Positions 1 to 10,830 of a stretch of 64,000 nucleotides of DNA are shown here, in pieces. The DNA lies in contig CM019827.1 in assembly GCA_009763385.1 (NCBI GenBank), forward strand, positions 110,077,204-110,141,203, read 5' to 3'. The translations under genes and the position numbers were made by a program. How positions within the stretch are numbered: position 1 is the stretch's first letter; each line of letters opens with the position of its first letter. The notes below the pieces were generated by a model. The model was not told the origin of the DNA. It ran no database searches and saw only the letters and a list, made by a program, of their open reading frames with translations. The DNA is from Coix lacryma-jobi var. lacryma-jobi (lineage: Eukaryota; Streptophyta; Magnoliopsida; Poales; Poaceae).

Positions 1-440
1 GATGTGATGAGCACGGAAAGCAGTGCGGAACTCCTCCCAGGTCAACCGATGACCTTCTGGCTGGGCAGCCAACAGGTTGGCGTACCAAGCACTTGCCGGA
101 CCACGAAGCTGCTGTGAAGCGAAACGTGGCTTCTGGATGTCGGTGCAGTTGATAAGACCAAACTTCTGCTCCATGGTGCGGAGCCAATCATCAGCTTCGA
201 GGGGTTCATCGGCCTTGGTGAAGACCGGTGGACGAGTTTCGGTGAATTCCACATAGGTGGTCTCTTGGTTGATGTTGTGGCGACCACGGTGAATGTTCTG
301 CTGTCCTTGGTTTGAGCCATTAGGTTGGCAGCGGCGGCCAAGGCTGCAATGGCCTCTGCTAGGGTAGCTGGGACAGGTGGAGGGTTTGGGAGGTTGGCAT
401 CATCAGAACCTCCAGCTCCAGTGCGAGTGTTCACAGGCAT
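1..440 (-). pseudogene. gag: E1 gag, N-terminal part, frameshifted and cut by the window edge
   Basis: This is the capsid gene of E1. The ATG at 440-438 opens with MPVNTRTGAGG and a proline/alanine-rich stretch. Near 310-330 the frame breaks. From there to base 1 the retrotransposon gag domain is read in another frame, with the recognisable pieces EADDWLRTMEQKFGL, QQLRGPASAWYANLL and TWEEFRTAFRAHHI. These match the usual order of the plant gypsy capsid core (a W near the start, a Q-L-G-A-W-W/Y block, then EF..AF). The zinc knuckle and pol would follow outside the window. One frameshift makes the copy non-functional. The family assignment is firm; the exact break point is approximate. Confidence 0.8.
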
Positions 441-674
441 CTGTTAAGCAACTTGGAACTTAGCATTCATAGATAGGGTTCTGAAAACAACAGACTGATA
501 GCTTTTCTGATACAAAAGACTGATGACTTGATAAGGTGACTGACAGATGATACAGACCGATAAAGGGAAAAGATGCGAAAAGAAAGATACATGCCAGACT
601 TGGCAACAGACAGACTAACGCCCCCAAACCTAGACTAAGGTTTTAGGTAAGCAGATGATACAGACACTACGAGT

Positions 675-1279
675 CTAGTCGTCGTCGATGATGATCATGT
701 CTTTGTCGTCGTCTTCTTCGAGGATGAGCTCAGGCTCTTCCTCCTCGTCCTCGTCTTCAGCGTGGACGTCTTCGACAGGTTCAACTTCTTCGTTCTCGCC
801 TGGCCTTGTTCCACTTCTGGTTCCTCCACAACTCCGTCCTCAGGGTCTTCCATAACCGGGGGTACCAAGGGGTGGAGTTGATCATACAGCTGATGCACTT
901 CCTCATGAAGCATATCATTGAACTGTTCAATCTGAGCTGTGTACTGCTGCAGTCCGTGGAGCTGGGCTCTGGTAACGTCCTCGCGGGTCCAAGCATCATT
1001 GCGCTGCTCGATAGCGCGAACCGTGTTCCGATTGGCCTGCTCCAGGGAAGCTCGTGCCTCATAAAACTCCAGGCGGGGGAAAGGTAGAAGTCATGCTCCA
1101 TGTTCTCATCTCAGCCTTCAGATCTTGATTTCCTCCTTCAGATTCTTGCGGGTGCGGCGGGGAAAGCGACGACCGTTGGAAGATTCTCCAGTCTCCTCCC
1201 CGGCGCGTGGTGCCAGCTGGTGGCGTGGCACACCTTTGGGTCCAGTCGACTTGCGAGCAGTCAGCTTGATGAGAGCCAT
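675..1279 (-). pseudogene. E1 extra reading frame upstream of gag: histone-H3-tail-like N-terminus, coiled coil, acidic tail
   Basis: The ATG at 1279-1277 begins a 53-codon frame (to 1118) starting MALIKLTARKSTGPKG and continuing VPRHQLAPR. Against histone H3 residues 1-24 about 16 positions match with one inserted residue, including TARKSTG around lysine 9 and the later P-R-x-Q-L-A. It is followed by an arginine-rich patch (GRRFPRRTRKN). After the TGA at 1118 the coding sense resumes in other frames. First comes a helical stretch with QANRNTVRAIEQRND, QQYTAQIEQFND and MLHEEVHQLYDQLH, which looks like a coiled coil. Then comes a very acidic tail ending KDMIIIDDD before the TAG at 675-677. At least two frameshifts break the copy. 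The frame lies between leader and gag, where Ty3/gypsy elements normally encode nothing. I do not recognise the family. That it is an H3 mimic is my inference, supported by the parallel frame in E2. Confidence 0.6.
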
Positions 1280-1591
1280 GTCTGGATGAGAGAAGATGGA
1301 TGAGGAAGGCTAGCAAGAACAGGTAAAGGCATACTACCCCAACGAACTTAGAGAGGAAGTTAACTTAAGTGATTATGACATGATGCATGAATCGTTCCTA
1401 CGGAACAAGACAATGCAATAAATAAGGTACATAGGGCTTAAGACATGTTGTTCCACTAGCTAGTGTTGCCATATGAGAGACAAGATGAGAGAAGCAATTT
1501 GGACTCAAAATAGTCAAGTTTAGTTTGTTTGGACTCGAAAGGTCTTTTGAAGTTTTCGCAAAAAAACGACACTGCAACGTTAAAGTGAGAT

Positions 1592-1603
1592 GCTCCGATA
1601 CCA
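1592..1603 (-). other. E1 primer binding site (tRNA-iMet type)
   Basis: On the minus strand the sequence is TGGTATCGGAGC, three bases inside the LTR end at 1607. This is the standard plant primer site complementary to the 3' end of initiator methionine tRNA, with one change (CGG for CAG). The leader from 1317 to 1591 holds no coding sequence I can support. Confidence 0.85.
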
Positions 1604-1606
1604 CTC

Positions 1607-3049
1607 TGTGACGGAACGACCCTAATCCCATGGCCCACGTGTCCCTGTCAACCTCTGATAGCCGAACCCATGTTCCATGTGATTAAGACCTGTTCGCCAC
1701 CGGGCTACATCAGCGCCCAATGTCCGCAGGATCATCTCACAATTCGGTTACAGCATTGCATACTTTTACAAATAACATCGGAATAATGAGCGGAAGACTT
1801 AAATAACATTAGTTTTACAAAACAGGGTTCCAAATAGAAATTAAGGTGCAGTTATTACAAACCAAGTTCTGATAATAGGAATAGACATAGGCAACATAGT
1901 GGAGAACAGCGAAGATACTTATAATCACCCAGCCCGAGGGTGTACAACTATTCTTCGGCCTCATCGGCCTCTTCCTGGACGATGGTCACGCAGCAGGGTG
2001 CAAGACACATCGGGGACTCTGTCATACCTGCAGCATGGGTAACAAACCCTGAGTACTGGGGTACTCAACAAGACTTACCCGACTAAAGAAAAAGGGAGAA
2101 CACTCAGGAATGAGAGGCTTAGGGTAGTCAAGGTAAGGCTTAAGCAAGATCAAGTATTTTGCAGAAAAGCATTTTTGTAAACCTTATTTTATTGGAAAGA
2201 TTCAGTATTCCTCAATTTTTCATCATTCATGATTCATTTTACATTTCAAAACATTCCTAGTTGAGAACCACTCTCCGTTGACAGTCAGTGACCAAGTCTC
2301 CATAACCGAGGAGCAACGTTAATCCGGATAAATAATACTCAGCTGAGGATCCCTATCCACACTGCATATGTAGCACCCAAGCTTGCATATGCCAACTCGT
2401 CTACCACGATTCCTCCAAGATTGGGCCCGGTCCTACGCCACCCGGAAGTACAGTACACCACTCCTTTCCAGGTACGACGACCACGTGGGTACATGCTACT
2501 TCCGCCATCTCTCCACTCCCAGTGCGCGGTTGTCGGTCTAATCAAGGATTTCTCGGAGCCAGAGCTTTCCGAAGTATGTGAATAGTTACAAGTCTTGACC
2601 AGCAGGCCCCCATACGGATGGTCCCTAATTTTCCAGCCAGAACTATACCTTGGTTATATCTCACCCAAGCGTAATAGTCCTGTCAGTTTTTCAACCCTGT
2701 CCCGGTCGGTGTCAACTGTTGAGTCCCGGACTACAACATGACGACACCGTACGCTCGGACAACCTCTCCTCGCTATTGACTAGGTACGGATCAGGTAACT
2801 AGCCAGTAGACGGGAGTAAAGCCAAATTCCCATAAACATTTCTAAAGTGATCACACTTTGAAATTGGCATTTTTATTGCAAATCTATTAAATAGCATTGC
2901 TAAGCATTTTGCAAACATTTTGAGAACAGGACAGGTGTATCTTTTGGTGGAGGTGGTAATGCAAGAAGTAGGTCATCACACAACTCCTATTACCTAATGC
3001 AATAGTAAAACATTTAAAGAAAACATTTATAAAAACAAGGTAGGGTTAA
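1607..3049 (-). repeat. E1 5' LTR, part next to the primer site
   Basis: This is the 3' portion (minus-strand sense) of the E1 5' LTR. It ends in TCACA at 1607. At 3049 it is broken by E2, which left GTTAA here and GCTAA on the other side. No open frame in it looks coding. Confidence 0.85.
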
Positions 3050-6000
3050 TGTGACAGAACCGACCAATTTGCACCAGATTAAGCACTGAATCGCTGCTTT
3101 CACAGAGATTACAAGTACTTAAGCTCGTACAAACCCGGTAGTCCGGAAATCTCGAAGGATTTCAAGTCATTCAACTTTAACCAAGATCGTAATAGATTAG
3201 CGTACATGCCCACAAGGTACATTCAGTTCGCACATAGTTCAAATACATCGGAGTTCGATAGTTATTACAAAACCATAGTTTTGAATTCAAAGCGGAAGCA
3301 ACATAGTTTTGAAACACAAGTCCTTAGTTCACAATACGGTGCCATATGCCTGATCCGTCCACAAAAGCATCAGGGAAGATAAGGATTGACCATGCCCATG
3401 GTCTAGTCACTGCCCTCGATGGGATACAGACAGTTCTCGCAGTAACCGAAGAAGAAACATTGCCCATCTGCAACAACAAGGGATAGCACCCTGAGTACGA
3501 GAAGGTACTCAGCTAGACTTACCCGTCATAAACCAGAAATAATTGACACCAAGGATTATGCAAGGCTGTATCTGAGGTTGGCCACACTTACCTTTTTGCA
3601 TAAAAGCATTTTATTATTAAATAAACATCATTAGAGCATTAGCAGTCACTTTTATGTAATCAGCCTGATTATCTAGATTTGCACCTGATCTAGCGCAAAC
3701 ACTTGACTACTTATTCAAGCAGGAGTGACTATTTCATCAATAGCCTTTTAGATTCACCAACCATAACCATATTTAGTTCCATATATTACTACGGTAACAC
3801 ATGCTCAGTCAAGTTACTCACTAACCAGGAGCGATGGCGATTATAATCGATTCCTACCAGCTGGGGACAAAAATGTCGCACACTCGCCCGACACACCCTG
3901 CCAGGTGGCCGTTGGCGACCACTCAGGAGGTTCGAGAACCCAAATCGCGGGACGGCCATGGACCCTTCTACACCGAGGGTTATCTCAATGCCAGGTCGCT
4001 CAAGCTATTAACTGCCCACGGTCATGCCAGGTCGATCAGGCCCTGCCTGCCCTCGGACCATGCCAGGTCGATCAGAATAGTTGCCCACGGTACATATAAG
4101 GCCCTGGGTGTTAGGCGTCAACGTCTCCGTCACCGGCTCGAAACACCTTACTCGGCTTCACGGGAGGTACCCGCACCTGCTCCGTTAAGTGATTGACGCG
4201 TTCAAAATGACTGAGGTGTGCCTTCGTCGGGTCCTAATCGACACAGACGGGAGACTACTAGCACACAGAACCCATGTCCTGTTGCTCCTACATCCCGCCC
4301 GGTCTCAAATTAATTATCACATTGTTATATTCCACGATAGCACAAGGCTAAACATGATCAGTATCCACCTATATGCGGGAGACAGGAAATCACCCGACTT
4401 TTACCGGTCTAAGCAGGCTAAGCATAAACGAGCCTAGACTTATCAGGGATAACAAGGTAATAATGCAGGTGGACAAGGATAAGTAATAATGCATCAACGG
4501 TAGCAATCAATTCCTATAACCTAATGCAACATCCATCATCAGGTTAATTAGAAAAACATTTGCAAACGTAGGAGTTAGAATGCTCCGGGGCTTGCCTCGC
4601 TCGAAGTCGGCGGGGCGGTGATCACGGCACTCCGGCAGGTCTTCAGCGTCTTCTTTCGGGATCCTCTCCTCGGGTGTCTCCTCCCGACGCTGCTCCTCCG
4701 GCGTGTCTTGGGCTTCCACTACCGACCCTGCATGATGCGGTACATGAATGAATAACATGAATGCACATGGGATGCACGGTGATGCAACACGAAGTAAGTA
4801 ACAATCAGGAGATAAGCACATGTCATCTACTGCTACTCACTTATTTAATTCGACATACTACTTACCAAGTCTTGTTGTCACCACATCAAAATTGCTTAAC
4901 GGGTTTATTACCCTCTAATTATTTGTAGAATTAAATCTAGTTAAATAGGCCCATAACAGTAACCTATCCTAGACAGCTTCACAAAAAACCTATAAAAAAT
5001 ACTGGAGATTATAACACTTAATCTAACCCTCTGTCCAGATTTCATCCCATTTGGAGCTAGACTTCATCCTCTATGAAAAAGACAAATTCTATCATGGAAA
5101 GGTGCTTTGAACTACACACCCTAGCAAAAAGTATCAAACAACAGATTTCTTATTTTTCTACTGAACTTCCTAGCATAAGAGCAATGTGCTTAAATTCTCA
5201 GGTTCATATTCCTCATATTTTAATTACTACAAAATAAACAAGGAAACGACATTTAACCATTTTAAAAGCTACTGTCAAATTAATTCATAGAACAACTCAT
5301 ATTATATTTTTCTCTGAAACTATACATTCATACAAACCTAACAAAACTGGAATCACATTTTCTGACTTATACATAATTAGTTATGCTTTTACCAAGTTAT
5401 CAGCACTTTTCTAAATTAAATAAATCTACAAATAAACGTATCACCAAAAATGCATTTAACAGTTTTCACTGATAGATCTAAACATGCTTGACCTAACAAA
5501 ATTTGTTTCATAGGATTTGACTTAAAATGAGCCTTGTGGGAATTTTTGAAGCCATTACACAATTCTGCAAAAACAAATTAAAAAAAGGAAACTCAAACCT
5601 AAACGTACGGACTCCAACTTGGTTCGGCCGAGGCAATAAGACAAACGCTCGGCACACCCGGCGCGATTCGGCTGAGGCTCGAGGCAAAAGCTTCGGCACA
5701 TTCGGCGCGACTCAGCCGAGGTTAGACGCAGTCGACCGATTCGGCCGAGGCTCAGACACCTTTTTCGATTCGGCCGAGGCACACTGACAGCCGAGGCTAA
5801 CCTATTCAGCCGAGGCTACTGACTCAACCGAGACTAACTGACTCAACCGAGACTAACTGACTCAACCGAGACTAACTGAACCGACTCGGTCGAGGCTCGA
5901 GGCAAAGGCTCGGCGCTTCCAGCTTTCCGAGGCCTACGCACCCAAGCTCTTCCCTTTCTCTCTTTCTTACTGCCAGTCGGGCCCGCTGGTCAGGGCGACC

Positions 6001-7514
6001 AAGCTTCCGAGGCCAGGCTCGGCACGTTACCGTGCGAGGCCAGGCTCGGCGGTCAACGGCGGGAGTTTTGCGCCGTGGTCATTGACCGGCCCTAGCTCGT
6101 CGACGGCGACACTTCTGGCGACACTGAGACCATCACTGGATGCGGGTTTGCGAGGCGAACACGACTAACCGACTCGCTGAGCCAGAGGGATACCGGAGCA
6201 AGCTCGACGGCGGCCATGGCGGAGCGGCGGCTCTGTGACTCGGCGGCGGCGGAACTCTTCCCGGCGGCTTGCGACCGCGCGAGATTAACACTAGCCTAAG
6301 CAAGTCACAAGTGACCTATTGGAGCAACTCCCAGGCTTCGGCATCCCCGGCATTGTCCGGCGCGATGCACGGCGGCGGTCCAAGACGGACACAGCGGCGA
6401 CACGGCTCGGTTCCGGCTGAAACACGACGAAAGGAGAGGGTCTCCAACTAACTCTAAGCTACTACGGAGGTAGAGAAGACTAGAACATGGCTCAGCTTAG
6501 GGTAGCATGGCCGGAGATGACGGTCCACGTGAAGGTCACGGTGGCGGCCATGGCGGAAGCTTGCGGATGGCGTCCGCTGTTCCGGCGGCTAGAGAGGGAG
6601 AGAGGGGAAACCAACCCTTACCGAAGAAGGAGAAGGTCAAGGCGGAGAGGCTGGCGGGAGGAATCGAACGGCGGCGCGGCGAGTAGCGAGTAATCGCTCG
6701 CCGGAGTTCGGCGGACGGCGGCGCTTCGCTTGTGAAGGCGGAGTGGAGTGGCGAAAATGGCGAGTGAGTGAGCGAATGCTTTCTGGCTTGCAAGCACAAG
6801 GCGACGAAGACAAAAGGAACAAGTGCCTGGGTGCATTGCACCTGGCCAGTTCCCGTCGGGGGAACTACCGACCGGCGCGCTCGGCGGGCGTCAGGCTCCT
6901 CGGACATCAGCACCGAGAGCTCGAGCGGGGAAGCTGACTCGTTGGGGAGGGGGGCGGCAAACCACGGGCGGTGATGAGCGGGCGGTTTGGCCGGCCGGCG
7001 AGGCGGTTCGCGGCGGCGTTAGGTCGGCGCAGAGGGCGCGGCGTCCGCGAAGGAGAAGAAGGAGAGACTGACAGGCCGGGCCCACTAGGGTTAAACTAAT
7101 GAAGTTTGGTTACAAACTTTGATGCTCCATAACTCCTAAACTAGACCGAACTAGGAAAAGGTCCTAACAGCAAAGCTGCTTAGAATTTTGCAAGGAACAA
7201 ATCATCTTTAAGGCTCAAGTCCAAATTCTGTTGTTTAAAAGAAACTTAGTGCTAAACCATTTTTCTAATGCAAGAAATCATAATTTAACAGCTTTTTCTG
7301 AGAAAGTGTTGTAAAGCAAAGTTGTTCCCTTCATCAAGATCTACAACTTTGTTATAAGGCACTTGGTCAGAAACAGAAAGCATAACAAGGTTATACTAGA
7401 GATCAAACAAGGACTTAAGCACTTTCAAACATATGCACATGAAATGATGAGATGCTATGCTTATGCTATGCCAAATTATGCATTTAGGGATTGCTTAAAC
7501 CCTAGGGTGTTACA
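3050..7514 (-). repeat. E2 3' LTR (4465 bp)
   Basis: This is the left copy of the long terminal repeat. Besides AT-rich sequence it holds a GC-rich block at about 5610-7080 with degenerate repeats of GCCGAGGC and a small tandem array. Open frames inside it (for example at 3834-4196) recur in the right copy only because the LTR is duplicated. They show no protein family and are not called as genes. Confidence 0.93.
5620..5885. repeat. Degenerate short tandem repeat in the E2 3' LTR
   Basis: Copies of a roughly 20 bp unit of the type GATTCGGCCGAGGCT occur from about 5620. They pass into three tidy copies of GACTCAACCGAGACTAACT at about 5820-5878. The same array, with an extra copy, is at about 16630-16915 in the 5' LTR. 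It lies in the GC-rich part of the LTR and may be promoter sequence, but I see no clear TATA box beside it. Confidence 0.7.
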
Positions 7515-8910
7515 GCCCTCCCCTCCTTAAAGGAATCTCGTCCCGAGATTTGAGTTACTAACCATTCCTTATAAAACTGTGGATATACTTCCTTAAGATA
7601 GTCTTCCGTTTCCCAAGTGGCATCTCGGTCATCTTGCTCACTCCAAGACACCTTATATTGCTTCATGACTCTCTTCGCGAGTCACTCTTTCTTTCTCATC
7701 GAGTACTCGATATGGCTTCACCGGGGGTAAGTAAGGTCGGATTGTAACTTGATATTGGCCGGTTTGTACTTCCTCTTCTGGAACTCGAAGACATTTCTTT
7801 AATTGTGACACATGGAATACAGGGAATATAGCCTTCAAATGTTCAGGTAACTGTAGTTGATAAGCCACTTTTCCCCTCCTTTCCATTATCCTGTAGGGTC
7901 CCACAAACCTTGGCGCTAACTTTCTTTTCACGCCAAAACGTTTAACTCCTTTCATGGGTGATACTTTCAAGTACACATAGTCACTACTTCGAATTCAAGC
8001 GGCCTTCTTCGCTTATCGGCATAGCTCTTCTGTCGGGACTGTGCAGCGGCTATGTTTTGCTGAATTACTCTAACTTGTTCTTCTGCTTCCTTGACAAAAT
8101 CAATTCCATAGAACGACGTTCTCCTGGTCAACCCAACTTACTGGCGTTCTGCATCTTCTGCCATACAGAGCTTCAAAAGGTGCCATCTGAATGCTTTCTT
8201 GATAACTATTGTTGTAAGCAAATTTTGCTAATGGCAACCACTTCTCCCAAGATCCCTTGCTGAAATTACACAGGCTCTTAACATATCCTCTAATACCTGG
8301 TTTACTCTTTCAGTTTGTCCTGAGGTCTGAGGTGGTAAGCTGAGCTATGGATTAGCTTAGTGCCTAACTCTTTTTGCAGTTTCTCCAGAATGGTGCAGTA
8401 AACTGCGTTCCACGATCCGAAAACTATGACCTTGGGTATACCATGTAATCGTACAATCTGATTGATATAAATCTCCGCATAGTCCGGGGCTCGATAACAA
8501 GTTTTAACTGGTATGAAATGAGCGCGGCTTGGTGAGACGGTCAACTATTACTCATATCGAATCATTTCCCTTCTGAGTAGTAGGCAAACCGGTGATAAAA
8601 TCCATACTCACCTCTTCCCACTTCCATTCAGGTATTGATAAAGGTGAAGTGTTCGGCTGGCTTCAGGTGAATAGCCTTCACCCGACAACACGTGTCGCAT
8701 CTGGCTACATATGCGGCAATTTCCTTCTTCATTTTGGTCCACCAAATCTTGGACGCAAATCTTGATACATCTTAGGGCTCCCGGGATGGATAGACATTTA
8801 GAAAGATGAGCCTCGTCCATGATCTGATTTTTCAGTTCCCTATTCTTGGGTACCACTAGGCGATTATCAAAACCATAACACTCCCTTATCATCAACTCGG
8901 AAATGTTTTA
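7502..8910 (-). pseudogene. pol: E2 integrase with C-terminal chromodomain, broken
   Basis: Integrase pieces run leftward from about 8900. The zinc-binding region is at 8608-8895 (HLSKCLSIPG, then a second cysteine pair region CRICSQM, consistent with a decayed HHCC finger). A remnant of the catalytic core is at 8302-8544 (RLHGIPKVIV, then SAYHLRPQDK where SAYHPQTDGQ is usual). The C-terminal domain is at 7653-7976 (MYLKVSPMKGVKRFGVK, FHVSQLKKCLRVP). After a frameshift near 7670 a chromodomain follows (RRVMKQYKVSWSEQ, DATWETEDYL, YPQFYKEW). This frame stays open through the polypurine tract and stops at TAG 7502-7504, inside the first bases of the LTR. Chromodomains of this type are known to bind methylated histone H3 and steer integration. 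Several frameshifts make it inactive. Confidence 0.85.
7515..7530 (-). other. E2 polypurine tract
   Basis: On the minus strand AAGGAGGGGAGGGC lies directly against the TGTAACA start of the 3' LTR, the position expected for the plus-strand DNA primer in reverse transcription. Confidence 0.85.
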
Positions 8911-9098
8911 CGGGTTCAGTGGCAGCCCTTAGCTTTTCTTGATATAATAGATTCCCTTGTCTGTTTTCTGCCTTCTAGAATCTGATCAACTAAGGTGCTC
9001 TGCAGCTCGATGTGACGCAGGATCACAGGGTTACGAGACTAAACTCGTCCTCTGGTTGTAACCTCAAGTTACTACAATGCGACTTCCGACTTAGGGCA

Positions 9099-9745
9099 TC
9101 AGCAACCACATTTTGCTTTTCCAGGGTGATAATGTATCTGCATCAAATTGTAATCCTTAATCAATTCAAGCCATCTTCTCTGCCTCATATTCAACTCCGG
9201 TTGAGTGAAGATATACTTGAGACTCTTATGATCAGTGTACATATTGCAGACATTTCCTAGCAAATAGTGCCTCCAGATCTTCAGAGCGTGCACCACAGCA
9301 GCTAATTCCAAATCATGCGTAGGATAATTAACTTCATGTTTTCTTAACTGACGTGAAGCATAAGCAATCACTCTGCCTTCTTGCATAAGAACACACCCTA
9401 AACCAACTTTTGATGCGTCGCAGAAGACATCAAACGGCTTCTCGATATCTGGTTGAGCTAAGACAGGGGCAGTGGTTAACAGTTTCCGCAAGGTACAGAA
9501 AGCTGTTTCACACTTCTCTGTCCACTCAAACTTCTGATCCTTCTGAAGCAAACTTGTCATGGGCTTGGCAATCTTGGAGAAATCGGGAATAAACGGCGAT
9601 AATACCCTGCTAAACCGAGAAAACTCCGAATCTCCCCAACCGAAGTTGGAGCTTCCCAATCCATTACTTCTTGGACTTTGCTAGGGTCCACAGAGATTCT
9701 TCTTCTGACAGGATGTGACCAAGGAATTGTACTTGCTTCAACCAA
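9099..9745 (-). pseudogene. pol: E2 RNase H and reverse transcriptase connection, broken
   Basis: The 9099-9659 frame holds the Ty3/gypsy RNase H: FCDASKVGLGCVLMQEGR with the first catalytic aspartate, HDLELAAVVHALKIWRHYL with the glutamate, and YTDHKSLKYIFTQ with the second aspartate. It ends near HYHPGKA before a break. The overlapping 9557-9745 frame carries the connecting piece (VDPSKVQEVMDW, IRSFLGLAGYYRR), so a frameshift lies near 9600. The enzyme would degrade the RNA strand of the RNA-DNA hybrid during reverse transcription. Catalytic residues remain but the frame is not continuous. Confidence 0.85.
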
Positions 9746-9794
9746 AATTCACATTTGCTAAACTTAGCATAAAGTTTATGCTCTCGTAGCCTTG

Positions 9795-10400
9795 TCAAAC
9801 GATCCTCAGATGTTCTGCGTGATCATCTGGGTTCTCAGAATACACCAAAATGTCATCAATGAACACCACTACAAACCTATCTAGTTCTGGCATGAATACC
9901 GAGTTCATCAAACTCATAAAGTAAGCCGGAGCATTTGTCAATCCAAAAGACATGACTAAATACTCGTATAGGCCATATCTGGTTGAAAAAGCAGTCTTTG
10001 GAATATCTTGGGGTCGGATTCTAATTTGATGATAACCGGATCTCAAATCGATCTTGGAAAACACTTGGCTCTGGATAACTGGTCAAACAAAATGTCTATC
10101 CGTGGCAACGGATATTTATTCTTAACGGTCACGGCATTAAGCGGTCGATAATCCACACACATTCTCAAGGACTTGTCCTTCTCTTAACAAACAAGGCTGG
10201 ACATCCCCACTCTGACACACTAGGTTGAATGAAACCCTTGTCCAAAAGTTCCTTAATCTGAGTTTTGAGTTCAGCTAACTCATTGGGCGGCATACGATAA
10301 GGTCTTCTCGAGATCGGTGCAGTCCCTGGTAACAGCTCAATGGTAAACTCTACAGCCCGCTTGGGCGGTAAACCTGGCAACTCATCTGGAAAGACGTCTG
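9795..10400 (-). pseudogene. pol: E2 reverse transcriptase, broken
   Basis: Two frames hold the polymerase core. 10165-10380 has the N-terminal part (PGTAPISRRPYRMPPNEL, then LLDKGFIQPSVSEWG). 9795-10064 has FSKIDLRSGYHQIRI, FGLTNAPAYFM and the catalytic FIDDIL box. About 100 bases between them (10065-10164) contain the rest in shifted frames. The usual order and spacing for Ty3/gypsy reverse transcriptase are kept, so the break is from small indels, not from a large deletion. Confidence 0.88.
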
Positions 10401-10436
10401 GGAAATCCCGAACAACTGGAATTTTTGACAGGTCCT

Positions 10437-10830
10437 CTATAGATAAGGTACAAGATAGATCAACAAAATCAGCCCCTCGAGGAGAGAGATACGTAACTTG
10501 TTGTTCCTCCTTGGATCAGTCAAGGTAAGAGTCCTATCTGCAGTGTCTAACACCGCTTTCCACATACTCATCCAACTCATTCCTAGGACTACGTCCATAC
10601 TGAGCCCTGGCAAAACTACTAAATTAGCCCCAAACTTATGCCCTCCGATGTCGATGGTTGCATCACGTACCATCTGCCTAGACAACACACTACTCCCCAC
10701 AGAGCTTACGCGAAACCCATAATCCATTTCAGACACCTCTTGATTATGCTTTTGTGCAAATGCTTTACTCATGAACGAATGCGATGATCCAGTATCAAAC
10801 AAAACGACTGCAGGATGATGATTAACAAGG
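10437..10830 (-). pseudogene. pol: E2 retropepsin-like protease
   Basis: An aspartic protease domain with the active-site motif LFDTGSSHSFMSKAF near its start and the later VLPGLSMDVVLGMSWM (the usual second conserved block, hydrophobic then G-M-D/S-W). It would cleave the gag-pol polyprotein during particle maturation. It is separated from gag by a frameshift at about 10810-10830 and from the polymerase by another near 10437. Confidence 0.85.

Noticed and set aside
1592..1603. Possible tRNA genes at the TGGTATC sites
   Set aside because: These are 12-base primer sites next to LTRs, with no tRNA body around them.
3834..4196. Open frame repeated at 14890-15213
   Set aside because: It lies in both E2 LTRs and recurs because the LTR is duplicated. 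No family resemblance, and the sense is opposite to the element.
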